64,000 nt of DNA from Deltaproteobacteria bacterium (GTDB lineage Bacteria > Myxococcota_A > UBA796 > GCA-2862545). Numbering within the stretch: the first letter of the stretch is position 1; each line of letters begins with the position of its first letter. Where the stretch lies: positions 24,439-88,438 of the forward strand of contig REDI01000054.1 in assembly GCA_007693595.1 (NCBI GenBank), in the 5' to 3' direction. The notes under the pieces are model-generated. The model saw nothing but the letters and a program-made list of their open reading frames with translations, did not search any database and was not told the DNA's origin. Position numbers and translations under genes: made by a program. Shown here in pieces: positions 18,426-27,739 of the stretch.

Positions 18426-19336
18426 GTCAGGTCCAAGAGCCGATCGCCGTCACCGCGCCCCAGCGCTCTTTCGCAGAGTGGGCCAAGATCTACCTCGACG
18501 TCACCCGTCCTCGCGTGATCGCGCTGGTTTTGTTCACCGGCCTCCCCATGCTCTTCCTCGGGCGGAGCGGGTGGCCCGATCTCTGGACGGCGGCCTGGAT
18601 TCTGGCGGGCACGGCGCTCGCAGGGGGAGCCTCCTCTGCGCTCAACGCGTACGTGGAGCGCGAGTCCGACGCCCTGATGGCTCGCACTCGCAAGCGGCCC
18701 CTGCCCACCGCCATGATCGTGCCGAACACCATGCTCGCTTATGGGCTGGTGCTCTCGGTGGTCAGCACGGCGCTGCTCTGGTTGGTCGGAGGGCCCCTGG
18801 CCGCTGCCGTTGGCCTCTCGACCATCGCCTTTTATGTGCTCGTCTACACCGTGTGGCTCAAGCCTCGCACCCCGCAGAACATCGTCATTGGGGGTGCGGC
18901 CGGAGCGACGGCTCCCCTGATCGTCTCGGCGGGTCTCGACGGCACCCTCTCGGTGCAGAGCTGGATCCTCTTCGCGATCATCTTCCTCTGGACGCCGCCG
19001 CATTTCTGGGCGGTCGCCATCTATCGTCGCGACGAGTACGCCCGCGCTGGCCTGCCGATGATGCCCTTGGTTGTCGGGGACCAGCCCACCCGGTGGCGGT
19101 CACTCGTCTACACGGTGCTCACCTTGGCGGTCTCCCTGCTGCCCTTCGCCATGGGCGACCTGGGCCTGGTCTACTTGGCTGCAGCCGTCGGTCTGGGGGC
19201 GTGGTTCCTGGTGGCCGTCGTCCGTTCCATGGTGGCGCCACGTCCGCAGGCGGATCGTCGAGTCTTCATCGTCTCGATCGCCTACCTCTTCTTCTTGTAC
19301 TTAGCGATGATGGTCGACGCGGTGCTGCCATGGTGA
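18422..19336 (+). CDS. ctaB: Protoheme IX farnesyltransferase (heme O synthase)
   Basis: The 304-residue UbiA-family prenyltransferase has about nine membrane segments. The first Asp-rich region is NAYVERESDALMARTRKRP near residue 79, and YRRDEYARAG near 202 is the second conserved loop. It adds a farnesyl group to heme B, giving heme O, the substrate of the CtaA protein encoded just before it. The ATG at 18422 overlaps the ctaA stop (ATGA), consistent with coupled translation of the two heme A biosynthesis steps. Confidence 0.95.
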   Translation: MSQVQEPIAVTAPQRSFAEWAKIYLDVTRPRVIALVLFTGLPMLFLGRSGWPDLWTAAWILAGTALAGGASSALNAYVERESDALMARTRKRPLPTAMIVPNTMLAYGLVLSVVSTALLWLVGGPLAAAVGLSTIAFYVLVYTVWLKPRTPQNIVIGGAAGATAPLIVSAGLDGTLSVQSWILFAIIFLWTPPHFWAVAIYRRDEYARAGLPMMPLVVGDQPTRWRSLVYTVLTLAVSLLPFAMGDLGLVYLAAAVGLGAWFLVAVVRSMVAPRPQADRRVFIVSIAYLFFLYLAMMVDAVLPW

Positions 19337-19556
19337 GCGCCGGTCTCCTCCACGACAAGGCGCCGCGGGCGGTGTGCAACAACACATGGCACTCCTCTGG
19401 AACCGTCAGCCTTCCGCGAAGATCCTCGGTCGCTTCACCGCGACCCCCCAGCGGTTCTTGCGCCTCATCGCGGGCCAGGTACTCTGGGCCCTTCACGTCC
19501 TCAGCCTCCTCCACGCGTCCTGGCGTCGCGTGGAGCCACCGCGTAGGGAGCTTCTT

Positions 19557-20741
19557 GTGAATCTCATGCGTTCACTCCCGGCAGCAGCGCTCGGATCCGT
19601 CCTCTTCTTGGGCGGCTGCGGTAGCGACATCTTCCCCGCCGAGACCGATCCGATGACCACGGTCGACCCGGTCACCGACTTCGGCCTCGCCATCCAAGAT
19701 GTCTACGGTCCGATCACCTGGTGGGTCTCGATCATCGGGATCATCGTGCTGATCTTGCTCGTCGCCGTCGTCGTCGTCTTCCGCGACAAGGGCGACGGCT
19801 CCAAGCCCGAGCAGATCCACGGCAACCTCACCATGGAGGTTGGCTGGACCCTTCTGCCCGTCATCATCGTCATCTTCATCCTCGTCCCCACCGTGCGCAC
19901 GATCTTCATGCTGGGCGACGCCGCCCCCGATGACAACATCGAAGTGAAGGTCATCGGTAAGCGCTGGTGGTGGGAGTTCCGCTACGTGCCCGACGGGGAT
20001 CTGGTCACGCGAGAGATCGTCACCGCTAACCAGATGCATCTGCCGGTCGACAAGCACGCCTCGCTGCTGATCACGTCCGATTCGGTCATCCACTCTTTCT
20101 GGGCGCCCCGCCTCGGCGGAAAGCGCGACGCGGTCCCCGGTCGCACCAACCGCATGTGGTTCCGCATGCTGCCCGACTGTGGGGCGGTCGAAGCGGGCCA
20201 GCCCTGTACAAACGAGCGCCCCAAGCCCGGGGAGCCCGTCCGGTACCAGGGGGAATGCGCCGAGTTCTGCGGTGAGTCGCACGCGCAGATGAAGTTCGAC
20301 GTCATTATGCAGACCAACGATGACTTCCGTGACTGGGCCAAGCGCATGCTCGAGCCCGAGAAGCCCACCGACGAGGTCGCCCTCGCTGGCATGGAGGTCT
20401 TCAATTCCGTCGGGTGCAGCGCGTGTCACGCGATCACCGGCAACCCTGCAGCCAACGGCAACCGTGGCCCGGACCTCACGAACTTCGGGCTCCGGCATCG
20501 TCTGGCGGCGACCGGCTATGACGTCGACGACGAGCTGCTCAAGACCTGGATCCACAAGCCCGACGTCCTCAAGCCCGGCGCCTCCGTCGTGACCAACAAG
20601 AGCCGCGGAACGGTCGGGGCGGACGACGGAATGAACGTCGTTCAGCAGATGCCCGCGCTCGACACTGACGGCGATGGGTATCCCAACTTCTCTGACGAGC
20701 AGCTCGACCAGCTCGTCGCTTATCTTCGCTCCCTCAAGTAA
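19557..20741 (+). CDS. ctaC: Cytochrome c oxidase subunit II with C-terminal cytochrome c domain (caa3 type)
   Basis: The 394-residue product starts at GTG 19557 with GGGAG 6 nt upstream and has a lipoprotein signal ending GGC (Cys21). Two membrane helices follow (about 47-70 and 88-110). The cupredoxin domain carries the CuA ligands C234, C238, H242 and M245 in a CAEFCGESHAQM segment. A fused cytochrome c domain follows with CSACH at 287-291. This makes the enzyme a caa3-type oxidase that can accept electrons directly through the attached heme c. The frame is open 60 codons upstream, but that part lacks a signal and RBS. Confidence 0.95.
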   Translation: MNLMRSLPAAALGSVLFLGGCGSDIFPAETDPMTTVDPVTDFGLAIQDVYGPITWWVSIIGIIVLILLVAVVVVFRDKGDGSKPEQIHGNLTMEVGWTLLPVIIVIFILVPTVRTIFMLGDAAPDDNIEVKVIGKRWWWEFRYVPDGDLVTREIVTANQMHLPVDKHASLLITSDSVIHSFWAPRLGGKRDAVPGRTNRMWFRMLPDCGAVEAGQPCTNERPKPGEPVRYQGECAEFCGESHAQMKFDVIMQTNDDFRDWAKRMLEPEKPTDEVALAGMEVFNSVGCSACHAITGNPAANGNRGPDLTNFGLRHRLAATGYDVDDELLKTWIHKPDVLKPGASVVTNKSRGTVGADDGMNVVQQMPALDTDGDGYPNFSDEQLDQLVAYLRSLK

Positions 20742-20762
20742 GACCAGGCCGGAGACCCCAAC

Positions 20763-22670
20763 ATGGCGACAGACGTCCAAGTTCAGACCGGTACCGAGGT
20801 CCACCACGAAGAGGACAACAGCCTCTGGTCGTGGATCACCACGGTCGACCACAAGCGCATCGGGAAGCTCTACCTGGTGAGCGCCTTCCTCTTCTTCCTC
20901 TTCGGGGGTATCGAGGCGCTCTTGGTTCGGGCTCAGCTCACTGTTCCCAACGCCGGCTTCCTGTCCGCGCAGACCTACAATGAGCTGTTCACCATGCACG
21001 CGACCACCATGATCTTCCTCGGGGTCATGCCACTGTCGGCCGCGTTCTTCAACTTCTTGATCCCCCTGCAGATTGGCGCCCGCGACGTGGTATTTCCGCG
21101 TCTGAACGCCTTTAGCTACTGGGTGTTCCTCTTCGGGGCGATCTTCATTCAGCTTCCCTTCGTGCTCAACCTCGTCCCTGGGCTCTTCGATGCGCCTGTC
21201 GTGCCCGACGGGGGTTGGTTCGGCTATGCCAACCAGACCTCGGCCAAGTTCTCGGTGGGTCTGTCCATCGACTTCTGGATGATTGGGCTGCAGATCATCG
21301 GGCTCGCCTCGCTCGCTGCGAGCTTCAACTTCATCACCACCATCCTGAACCTTCGCGCTCCAGGCATGAGCTTGTTCCGCGTTCCGGTCTTCACCTGGAT
21401 GGCGATGGTCGTGAACTTCCTGCTCGCCATGAGCCTGCCCATGATCACCATCGGGCTCGTGCTGCTCATGTTCGACCGTAACTACGGTACCAACTTCTAT
21501 AGCCCTGAGCGCGGTGGCGATCCCTTACTTTGGCAGCACCTCTTCTGGCTCTTCGGCCACCCCGAGGTCTACATCCTGATCTTGCCGGCCATGGGCATCG
21601 TCTCGGAGGTCTTGCCCACCGTGTCCAAGAAGCCGCTCTTTGGGGCGCCCTTCGTCATCTTCTCGGGCATCTTGATCGGCTTCATCGGCTTTGGCGTGTG
21701 GTCGCACCACATGTTCACCGTGGGGCTCGGGCCGGTGGCCGACGCCGCTTTCTCGATCACCACCATGATTATCGCCGTGCCGACCGCGGTAAAGATCTTC
21801 AACTGGCTCGCCACGATGTGGGGCGGTCGGATCGTCTTCAACACCGCGGCGCTCTTCTCGATCAGCTTCGTGGGCCTCTTCACGATTGGGGGGCTCTCTG
21901 GCGTTATGCACGCCAGCCCCCCGGTCGACCTTCAGCACCAAGATAGCTACTTCGTCGTGGCCCACTTCCACTACGTGCTCTTTGGTGGCGCGATCTTCGG
22001 GCTGTTCAGCGGCATCTACTTCTACTGGCCCAAGATGTTTGGTGTCATGCTCGACGAGCGCATGGGCAAAGCCTCGTGGCTGATCATGTTCATCGGCATG
22101 AACCTCACCTTCTTCCCCATGCACTTCCTCGGTGCTCAGGGTATGCCGCGCCGCTACTACACCTACGACCCCGGTCTGAACTGGGAGCTCTGGAACTTGG
22201 TGGCCACCATCGGTGCCTTCATCCTGGCTCTCGGCGTGCTCATCACGACCATCGCGATGATCCGCGGCCTACTCGGTCAGGGTGAGAAGGCGCCTGCCGA
22301 TCCCTGGGATGGCGCCACCCTTGAGTGGTCGCTGCCGACGCCTGTTCCGCACTTCAACTTCCAGACGGTCCCGACCGTGCACAGCGATCGTCCCTTCTGG
22401 GATGAGAAGCACGAAGGTGGGCCTCCGGTCTCGCAGGGCAAGATCAACGAAGATCCTCACAAGCACGTCGAGATGCCCCCTCCCTCTTTCTGGCCTATCA
22501 TCGCGGCCTTTTGTGTAGGGATGACCATCACGGGCTTCATGCTCGGTGGTGGGGGCGGCGAGTTCAATGGTGGGAACTTCCTGAACCAGGTCATCTTCCA
22601 AGGTGTCTTCGCGATCGCCCTGCTGGTGTCCTTGCTCATGTGGATCAAAGAGGACCCCACGCCTCGCTAA
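20763..22670 (+). CDS. ctaD: Cytochrome c oxidase subunit I
   Basis: This 635-residue, twelve-or-more-helix protein is the catalytic subunit. HATTMIFLG near residue 80 contains a heme a ligand, WLFGHPEVYI near 263 has the CuB His and cross-linked Tyr region, and HHMF near 315 supplies two further CuB histidines. VAHFHYVL near 400 carries the heme a3 and a ligands. The C-terminal ~130 residues contain a polar loop followed by two more helices, a modest extension relative to the minimal subunit I. It reduces oxygen to water and pumps protons, and lies 22 bp after ctaC. Confidence 0.97.
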   Translation: MATDVQVQTGTEVHHEEDNSLWSWITTVDHKRIGKLYLVSAFLFFLFGGIEALLVRAQLTVPNAGFLSAQTYNELFTMHATTMIFLGVMPLSAAFFNFLIPLQIGARDVVFPRLNAFSYWVFLFGAIFIQLPFVLNLVPGLFDAPVVPDGGWFGYANQTSAKFSVGLSIDFWMIGLQIIGLASLAASFNFITTILNLRAPGMSLFRVPVFTWMAMVVNFLLAMSLPMITIGLVLLMFDRNYGTNFYSPERGGDPLLWQHLFWLFGHPEVYILILPAMGIVSEVLPTVSKKPLFGAPFVIFSGILIGFIGFGVWSHHMFTVGLGPVADAAFSITTMIIAVPTAVKIFNWLATMWGGRIVFNTAALFSISFVGLFTIGGLSGVMHASPPVDLQHQDSYFVVAHFHYVLFGGAIFGLFSGIYFYWPKMFGVMLDERMGKASWLIMFIGMNLTFFPMHFLGAQGMPRRYYTYDPGLNWELWNLVATIGAFILALGVLITTIAMIRGLLGQGEKAPADPWDGATLEWSLPTPVPHFNFQTVPTVHSDRPFWDEKHEGGPPVSQGKINEDPHKHVEMPPPSFWPIIAAFCVGMTITGFMLGGGGGEFNGGNFLNQVIFQGVFAIALLVSLLMWIKEDPTPR

Positions 22671-22751
22671 GTCTTGTGGCCGGTGCCCACCGACCTGTCC
22701 CTTCTCGTAGAATCGCTAAGTCTGGCGTCCCCACGCCCCGGAGCGCATCCG

Positions 22752-23378
22752 ATGTCTGCAACCGCCGAACATCATCACGGCATCACGACCACCGATGCTG
22801 AGAGCCATCACTACGCGGCTCTCGGCGTCGAGCACCTCAAGCTAGCGTTCTGGATCTTCCTGGGTTCAGACTGCTTCTTCTTCGGCTCCCTCATCGGCAT
22901 GTACATGTCGTACCGGGGAAAGAGCCTGGTCGGGCCCTACCCACTCGACGTCTTCGACGTCAACATCACCTCGATCTCGACCTTCATCCTCCTGATGAGC
23001 TCGTTTACCATGGTGCTGGCGGTGCTCGGAGCCAAGACCGGCAGGCGCGGGATGTGCTTGACCTTTCTCTTGGTCACGGCCGCTTGTGGTGCGTCCTTCG
23101 TAGGGTTCCAGATCTACGAGTTCAACCACTTCTTCCACGAGGGACTCACCCTGCAGGGCAACCTGTTCGGGTCCTCCTTCTACACCCTGACGGGCTTCCA
23201 CGGCACCCACGTCGCGATCGGCGTGCTCTGGCTCTTGCTCCAGGCCGTCTGGTATACGCAGGGCTGGATCCGTGGTGATGAGGGCCTCATGGTCGAGGTG
23301 ACGGGTCTTTACTGGCACTTCGTCGACATTGTCTGGATCGTCATCTTCACCATCATCTACTTGCTGGAGTACACCTGA
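22752..23378 (+). CDS. ctaE: Cytochrome c oxidase subunit III
   Basis: The 208-residue, five-helix protein has the bacterial subunit III pattern: LGSDCFFFGSLIG, a central ILLMSSFTMV helix, GFHGTHVAIG near residue 155 and GLYWHFVDIVW near 180. The histidine-rich N-terminus (AEHHHG) is polar. The ATG at 22752 is preceded by GGAG, and the frame's upstream extension overlaps only the spacer. The stop shares one base with the next start (TGATG), so it is tightly coupled to the subunit IV fusion gene. Confidence 0.95.
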   Translation: MSATAEHHHGITTTDAESHHYAALGVEHLKLAFWIFLGSDCFFFGSLIGMYMSYRGKSLVGPYPLDVFDVNITSISTFILLMSSFTMVLAVLGAKTGRRGMCLTFLLVTAACGASFVGFQIYEFNHFFHEGLTLQGNLFGSSFYTLTGFHGTHVAIGVLWLLLQAVWYTQGWIRGDEGLMVEVTGLYWHFVDIVWIVIFTIIYLLEYT

Positions 23379-24262
23379 TGGGCGCCCAAGCACACGCCGA
23401 CCACGACGAGCACAAGCACCACAGCTGGGTGTTCTACGCGATCATCGCCTTCGTGCTCGCGGTCATTACCCTCATCGAGATCGGGCCTCTCTTCGAGTGG
23501 TATGACCTTGGTGCGGGTCCGCTGATCCTCTTGTCGGTCCTTAAGTTCTTCCTGGTCGTCGCCTTCTTCATGCACCTTTGGGATGATCCCCCGATCTTCT
23601 CGCAGATGTTCGTGGCGCCGATGATCGGCGGAACCTTGATGGTCGTGGTGCTCATGGTGTTGTTCAACACGATGCGGCCCATGCCCTATGAAGACAGCAT
23701 CGCGATCCAGGAGCGCTACGGCGATACCTTCGGCGGTGAGTGCTCGAGCTGGCTCCGGTCGCACAAGAGCGGTCGACTCTACTGCGCCTCCCCGATGCTC
23801 GACAAGGACCGGGTGGCCATGCTGGGCTCTTTGCCTACGGGTGAGCCGATCGCCATGCCGGACGTCGGCGGTGGACCCGAGGACGACCCCGAGACGCTGG
23901 CAGCCTACGACGACGCCAGCGACGATGACGCGCGCAAGAGCATGCTCATCAGCGTCGGCGAGGGCCTCTACAAGCAACAGTGCGGAGCCTGTCACGGCGA
24001 TGATGGTAAGGGCAATCCCGGTGTCTACCCGCCGATCGCGAACTCGGACTATCTTGGCTCCACCGAGTTCCACACGGGTATCGTTCTCAACGGCCTCGCG
24101 GGCCCCATCGTCGTCAACGGCGTTCGCTACAACGGGAACATGCAGGCCTTCGCGCCTCTGTTGACGAACCTTCAGATCGCGGCCATCGTTACCTACGAGC
24201 GGAACGCATGGGGTAACGACGAGGGCTGGATCTCTCCCGACGAGGTCGCCGCCCTGCGGTAG
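23378..24262 (+). CDS. Cytochrome oxidase subunit IV-like protein fused to a cytochrome c domain
   Basis: The 294-residue product begins with a His/Asp-rich tail and three membrane helices (about 18-38, 47-68 and 78-100) with FFMHLWDD, the pattern of the prokaryotic subunit IV (CtaF/CoxD). A 90-residue periplasmic linker follows, then a cytochrome c domain with the heme motif CGACH at 202-206 and a likely Met ligand in NGNMQAF. Prokaryotic subunit IV proteins are usually about 100 residues and carry no heme. Together with CtaC, the oxidase would have two attached heme c domains. Confidence 0.87.
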   Translation: MGAQAHADHDEHKHHSWVFYAIIAFVLAVITLIEIGPLFEWYDLGAGPLILLSVLKFFLVVAFFMHLWDDPPIFSQMFVAPMIGGTLMVVVLMVLFNTMRPMPYEDSIAIQERYGDTFGGECSSWLRSHKSGRLYCASPMLDKDRVAMLGSLPTGEPIAMPDVGGGPEDDPETLAAYDDASDDDARKSMLISVGEGLYKQQCGACHGDDGKGNPGVYPPIANSDYLGSTEFHTGIVLNGLAGPIVVNGVRYNGNMQAFAPLLTNLQIAAIVTYERNAWGNDEGWISPDEVAALR

Positions 24263-24287
24263 CGCGCGCGAAGGACTGTCGTGCCCG

Positions 24288-24324
24288 AGGGCGCTCCGTC
24301 TTGGGGCGCCCTTTCCTCTTTCTT
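24288..24324 (+). terminator. Rho-independent terminator-like hairpin after the oxidase genes
   Basis: AGGGCGC (24288-24294) pairs with GCGCCCT (24306-24312) over an 11-nt loop, and a T-rich run (TTTCCTCTTTCTT) follows. It sits 26 bp after the subunit IV fusion stop and before ctaG, so it probably ends or attenuates the ctaA-F transcript. The T run is interrupted by C residues. Confidence 0.6.
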
Positions 24325-24416
24325 GGCGAGCCCGGCCACCGTCGTGGGGTATCGGGTCGTCGCTTTCCGTTGCCCCCCCCTGAACGTGGCCGTGGGCCGG
24401 GGTTAGGGAGCGGGTC

Positions 24417-25352
24417 ATGCTGTTCACTTGGCTATGTCTTTGGAGGGTTGAGGCGCGGGCCCATACGGGTGCGATGCCCGATCGTGGCATGGAGGATTGG
24501 TCGCACCTGCCCGATCTCGACCCACCTGACGCCTGGATCGTCTGGGGCTTTCACCCCTCGATCGTCCTAGGCTGTCTCGGCTTCGTCGTCGCCTACCTCT
24601 TGTTGGCCGGTCCGCTGCGACGCGCATGGAACCTCTCGCCCGAGCCCCCTCGTCCACGGGAGTGGATCCAGTTCATGCTTGGGATCGCGATCGTCTTCTT
24701 CTCTCTCCAAGGTCCGCTTCACGAGCTCTCTGACCTCTACCTCTTCTCGGCTCACATGGTCCAGCATCTCTTGATCACGCTGGTCTTTCCACCGCTGTTC
24801 ATCCGAGGGATCCCGGCGTGGATGTGGCGTCCTCTGGTGCGGCACCCGCCCGTCGCAGCGATCGGCCGCGCGATCACCCATCCGGTCGTCGCCTTCGTGC
24901 TGTCCACCCTCATCCTTTATTTCTGGCACATCCCGGCGATGTACGACTGGGCGCTCGAAGACCACAACGTGCACATTATCGAGCATCTCTCTTTTATGAC
25001 CGCATCGGTGATCATGTGGTGGCCGGTGTGGTCCAAGATCCCCGAGATCCCTGCGCTCACCCCTGGGCGCCGGATGATCTACCTCTTCTTGCTCACCATC
25101 CCCATGAAGGGGCTCGGCGCGATCATCACGGTCTCCGACTACGTCCTCTATCGCTTCTATGCCGTACAACCTCGGGTCTTTGGTCTTGATCCCCTCGCGG
25201 ATCAACGTCTCGGCGGGGTCATCATGTGGATGCCAGGGGGGCTGGCGATCTGGTTTGCGATCGGGGTTGTCTTCTTCACGAGTTTTTACGCGGATCTCAT
25301 GAGGGAGCGGACGGGCGGGACTGTCCGAAAGGCCGAGCGGGAGTCCGCGTGA
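24417..25352 (+). CDS. ctaG: caa3-type cytochrome oxidase assembly protein CtaG
   Basis: This 311-residue membrane protein has about seven helices and matches the Bacillus-type CtaG (caa3_CtaG) family: WGFHPSIV near residue 40, FFSLQGPLHELSD near 95, SAHMVQHLL near 112, YFWHIPAMYDWALE near 170 and PMKGLGAI near 230. Conserved histidines in the membrane are consistent with copper handling for CuB insertion, although that role is known only for some members. GGGAG lies 6 nt before the ATG. The stop overlaps the next gene by 4 nt (GTGA). Confidence 0.9.
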   Translation: MLFTWLCLWRVEARAHTGAMPDRGMEDWSHLPDLDPPDAWIVWGFHPSIVLGCLGFVVAYLLLAGPLRRAWNLSPEPPRPREWIQFMLGIAIVFFSLQGPLHELSDLYLFSAHMVQHLLITLVFPPLFIRGIPAWMWRPLVRHPPVAAIGRAITHPVVAFVLSTLILYFWHIPAMYDWALEDHNVHIIEHLSFMTASVIMWWPVWSKIPEIPALTPGRRMIYLFLLTIPMKGLGAIITVSDYVLYRFYAVQPRVFGLDPLADQRLGGVIMWMPGGLAIWFAIGVVFFTSFYADLMRERTGGTVRKAERESA

Positions 25353-25783
25353 CGCGCGCGTGGCTGGTCGGGTTGGCCTTGCTGTCGGGCTGTACGACGT
25401 CGAGCGCCACGAGCGCCTCGGTAGGGGAGTTCCGCCGAACGCAGGTCGGGCGCTACCAGGTCAAACTCGAGCTCGAACCCGAGCCTCCTCCGCTCGGGGA
25501 GCTGTTTCGGGTTCGGGCGACCGTCACCCTGCGGGATGGGCGTCCGGTCGAGACGGCGAAGGTCGAGGTCGACGCTCAGATGCCTCAGCACGAGCACGGC
25601 ATGGAGACCCGCCCCCGGCTGCGTCCCGGGGAGTGTGACGCCGAGGATCGATGCAAGTTTCCCGATGGGATCTATATCTTCGATGGCTTTAAGTTCCATA
25701 TGTCCGGGGACTGGACGCTCCTCGTCCACGTCGAGGGGCCTCGGGGCCCGGACTCCACCTCGCTCATCTACCGGGCGCGCTGA
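25349..25783 (+). CDS. FixH/YtkA-like lipoprotein
   Basis: The 144-residue protein starts at a GTG overlapping the ctaG stop. It has a lipoprotein signal ending LLSGC (Cys14). The rest is a single beta-sandwich-like domain with QVGRYQVKLELEP, DAQMPQHEHGM near residue 80 and GIYIFDGFKFHMSGDW near 110. The paired Met-His pattern is typical of YtkA/FixH-type domains linked to copper and oxidase assembly. Its place between ctaG and a di-heme peroxidase suggests a periplasmic copper chaperone role; that is inference. Confidence 0.8.
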   Translation: MTRAWLVGLALLSGCTTSSATSASVGEFRRTQVGRYQVKLELEPEPPPLGELFRVRATVTLRDGRPVETAKVEVDAQMPQHEHGMETRPRLRPGECDAEDRCKFPDGIYIFDGFKFHMSGDWTLLVHVEGPRGPDSTSLIYRAR

Positions 25784-27066
25784 TGCGGATCGCTCCGCTG
25801 GCCTCGCTGCTGGTACTCCTGGGCTGCCCAGGCAGCACCGTCACGGAGCCTGTACGCCAGCCGGGTGACTGGTCCGAAGAGGAGCTCCAGACCCTCCGGG
25901 CCCTGCGCCTCGATCCCACGCTGCCGGCGGATCCGACGAACCGCTGGTCCGATGATCCCGAGGCGGCGAAGCTGGGCCGGTCGCTCTTCTTCGATCCGGG
26001 GTTGAGCCCCTCGGGAGCGGTGTCTTGTGCGACCTGCCACAATCCAGCCCTCGGCTTCTCCGATGGGCGGGCAGTCTCGCAGGGGGTCGGCGAGACCGCC
26101 CGAAACGCGCCTGCGATCCCAGGCAGTCAGTATGGGCCCTGGCAGTTTTGGGATGGCCGGGCCGACACGCTCTGGGCCCAGGCGGCGGGTCCGGTCGAGA
26201 GCCCCGTCGAGATGGGTTCCGATCGCACGTTTTTCGCTCGCCATGTGATGAACACCCATGGCGAGGCGTACCGTGCGATCTTCGGAGGAGGCTTGACGCA
26301 GGAGCAGCTCGACCGCCTTCCCGCTCGGGCGGCCCCCGGCATCGATCCCGATCTCGACGCGGCCTGGAAGGCCTTGTCCGCGGAAGATCGAGAGGCCGTC
26401 ATGGAGGTCTTTACGAAGGGGCTCAAGGCCATCGCCGCTTATGAGCGCCAGCTCCTCCCCACCGAGGCACCTTTCGACCGCTACGTGGACGCGGTGCTCG
26501 CCGGGGATCCCGAGGGAGGCGGGCACCTGAAGCCGGCCCAGGTTCGAGGACTCTCCTTGTTCGTGCGCGAGGCGAACTGCACCCTCTGTCACCACGGCCC
26601 CCACTTCACCGATCGCGCCTTTCACAACCTCGGACTCCCTGGGCTGACGCGCTACGATCCTGGAAGGAGCCTAGGCGCCCTCGAGGTGCTCTCCCATGAG
26701 TTCAACTGCAAAAGCCCTTGGTCCGATACGGATCGCTGTGAGGAGCTCGAGTACCTCGACCCGAGTTTTCCCGACTTTCAGCAAGCCTTCAAGACGCCCA
26801 CTCTCCGCAACGTCGCCCTGACCGCACCCTACATGCATCACGGTGGACTCCAGACGCTGCACGAGGTCATCGAGTTCTACGATGAGCTGCCGGGCGAGAG
26901 CAACGTGAACCACCGCGAGCTCACCCTGCAGCCGCTCGGGCTCACCGAGAAGGATCGGCGCGATCTGGTCAGCTTTCTGAACGCGCTGACGGGGGATCCG
27001 CTCCCGGATCGCTTGACCTCACCGCCCGATCCGGTCGACGCCAGCTCAACCCCCCCCACACGATGA
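25783..27066 (+). CDS. Di-heme cytochrome c peroxidase (CcpA/MauG family), lipoprotein
   Basis: The 427-residue protein has a lipoprotein signal (LLGC near residue 15) and two heme c motifs: CATCH near 82 and CTLCH near 266. QFWDGRADTLWAQA and SPVEMG are characteristic of the bacterial peroxidase/MauG superfamily, and APYMHHGG near 350 supplies a further conserved motif. It either reduces hydrogen peroxide using cytochrome c electrons or performs a MauG-like oxidation. Its start shares one base with the preceding lipoprotein stop. Its 3' end overlaps the convergent SURF1 gene by 98 bp. Confidence 0.9.
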   Translation: MRIAPLASLLVLLGCPGSTVTEPVRQPGDWSEEELQTLRALRLDPTLPADPTNRWSDDPEAAKLGRSLFFDPGLSPSGAVSCATCHNPALGFSDGRAVSQGVGETARNAPAIPGSQYGPWQFWDGRADTLWAQAAGPVESPVEMGSDRTFFARHVMNTHGEAYRAIFGGGLTQEQLDRLPARAAPGIDPDLDAAWKALSAEDREAVMEVFTKGLKAIAAYERQLLPTEAPFDRYVDAVLAGDPEGGGHLKPAQVRGLSLFVREANCTLCHHGPHFTDRAFHNLGLPGLTRYDPGRSLGALEVLSHEFNCKSPWSDTDRCEELEYLDPSFPDFQQAFKTPTLRNVALTAPYMHHGGLQTLHEVIEFYDELPGESNVNHRELTLQPLGLTEKDRRDLVSFLNALTGDPLPDRLTSPPDPVDASSTPPTR

Positions 27067-27739
27067 TCAGGATGATCGCGAACGTCCACCACTGAAAGGC
27101 GTAGGACAGCGAGTCCTTGGCCTTGGGGTAGGGGTAATAGCCGTCGACGGGCAGCCGGGTGGGGTCCTTGGCCTCGCCGACCAGGAGCGGCTCCCCGGCG
27201 AGCACGATGGCCTCGATCTTTGGCTCGGGCAGCCGGCCCCAGATCGCGGGCCACGCTTCGTAGGGCCAGAGCTCGAACGCGCTCTCGACGGGAAGGGGCT
27301 CCTTGCTGGGGTCGCCCTCGAGGCGCCGGAGCTGACCTCGGAGGGTCACGCGCTGGGGCTCAGCCTGGATCTGTGCCATCGCTTCGTCGAGACCATCGCG
27401 GGGGACCCAGCCACGCCGAACGAGTAAGAGGCGTTCGTCATCGAGGGCGAGAGGCTGGATCAGGAAGTACCCTGGACGATTGAACTCCCGCTTGCCCGCG
27501 GTCAGCGCGACGGGCTCGGTCCAGGTGCCCTCCACTTCGACCTTTCGGAACATCAAGGACTCGGGCTCGACCTGCAGATCTTGGGCCCCGAGCACCCGAC
27601 CGCTCAGGCCTTCGAGGATCTCTTGTCGCGCCTCTTCTTTTTCGTAGTAGCGGCCAAGCTGCCAAAACCCGAGCGAGACGGTCAGGACGACCCCAAAGAT
27701 CATGAATGAGGTCGGAACCAGCGTGGGTCGAAAGCTCAT
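26969..27739 (-). CDS. SURF1 family cytochrome oxidase assembly protein
   Basis: The 256-residue protein has the SURF1 layout: an N-terminal helix (SFMIFGVVLTVSLGFWQLGR), a periplasmic domain with MFRKVEVEGTW, RRGWVP and WPAIWGRL, and a C-terminal helix in YAFQWWTFAIILI. SURF1 helps insert heme A into subunit I, which fits the neighbouring heme A synthesis and oxidase genes on the other strand. The start ATG overlaps the stop of the upstream barrel-like gene (ATGA). The last 98 bp lie antisense to the di-heme peroxidase gene; both frames look genuine in the overlap. Confidence 0.92.
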   Translation of the reverse strand: MSFRPTLVPTSFMIFGVVLTVSLGFWQLGRYYEKEEARQEILEGLSGRVLGAQDLQVEPESLMFRKVEVEGTWTEPVALTAGKREFNRPGYFLIQPLALDDERLLLVRRGWVPRDGLDEAMAQIQAEPQRVTLRGQLRRLEGDPSKEPLPVESAFELWPYEAWPAIWGRLPEPKIEAIVLAGEPLLVGEAKDPTRLPVDGYYPYPKAKDSLSYAFQWWTFAIILIIVWGGLSWRRPDRAVRSSDPGADPPSARSES

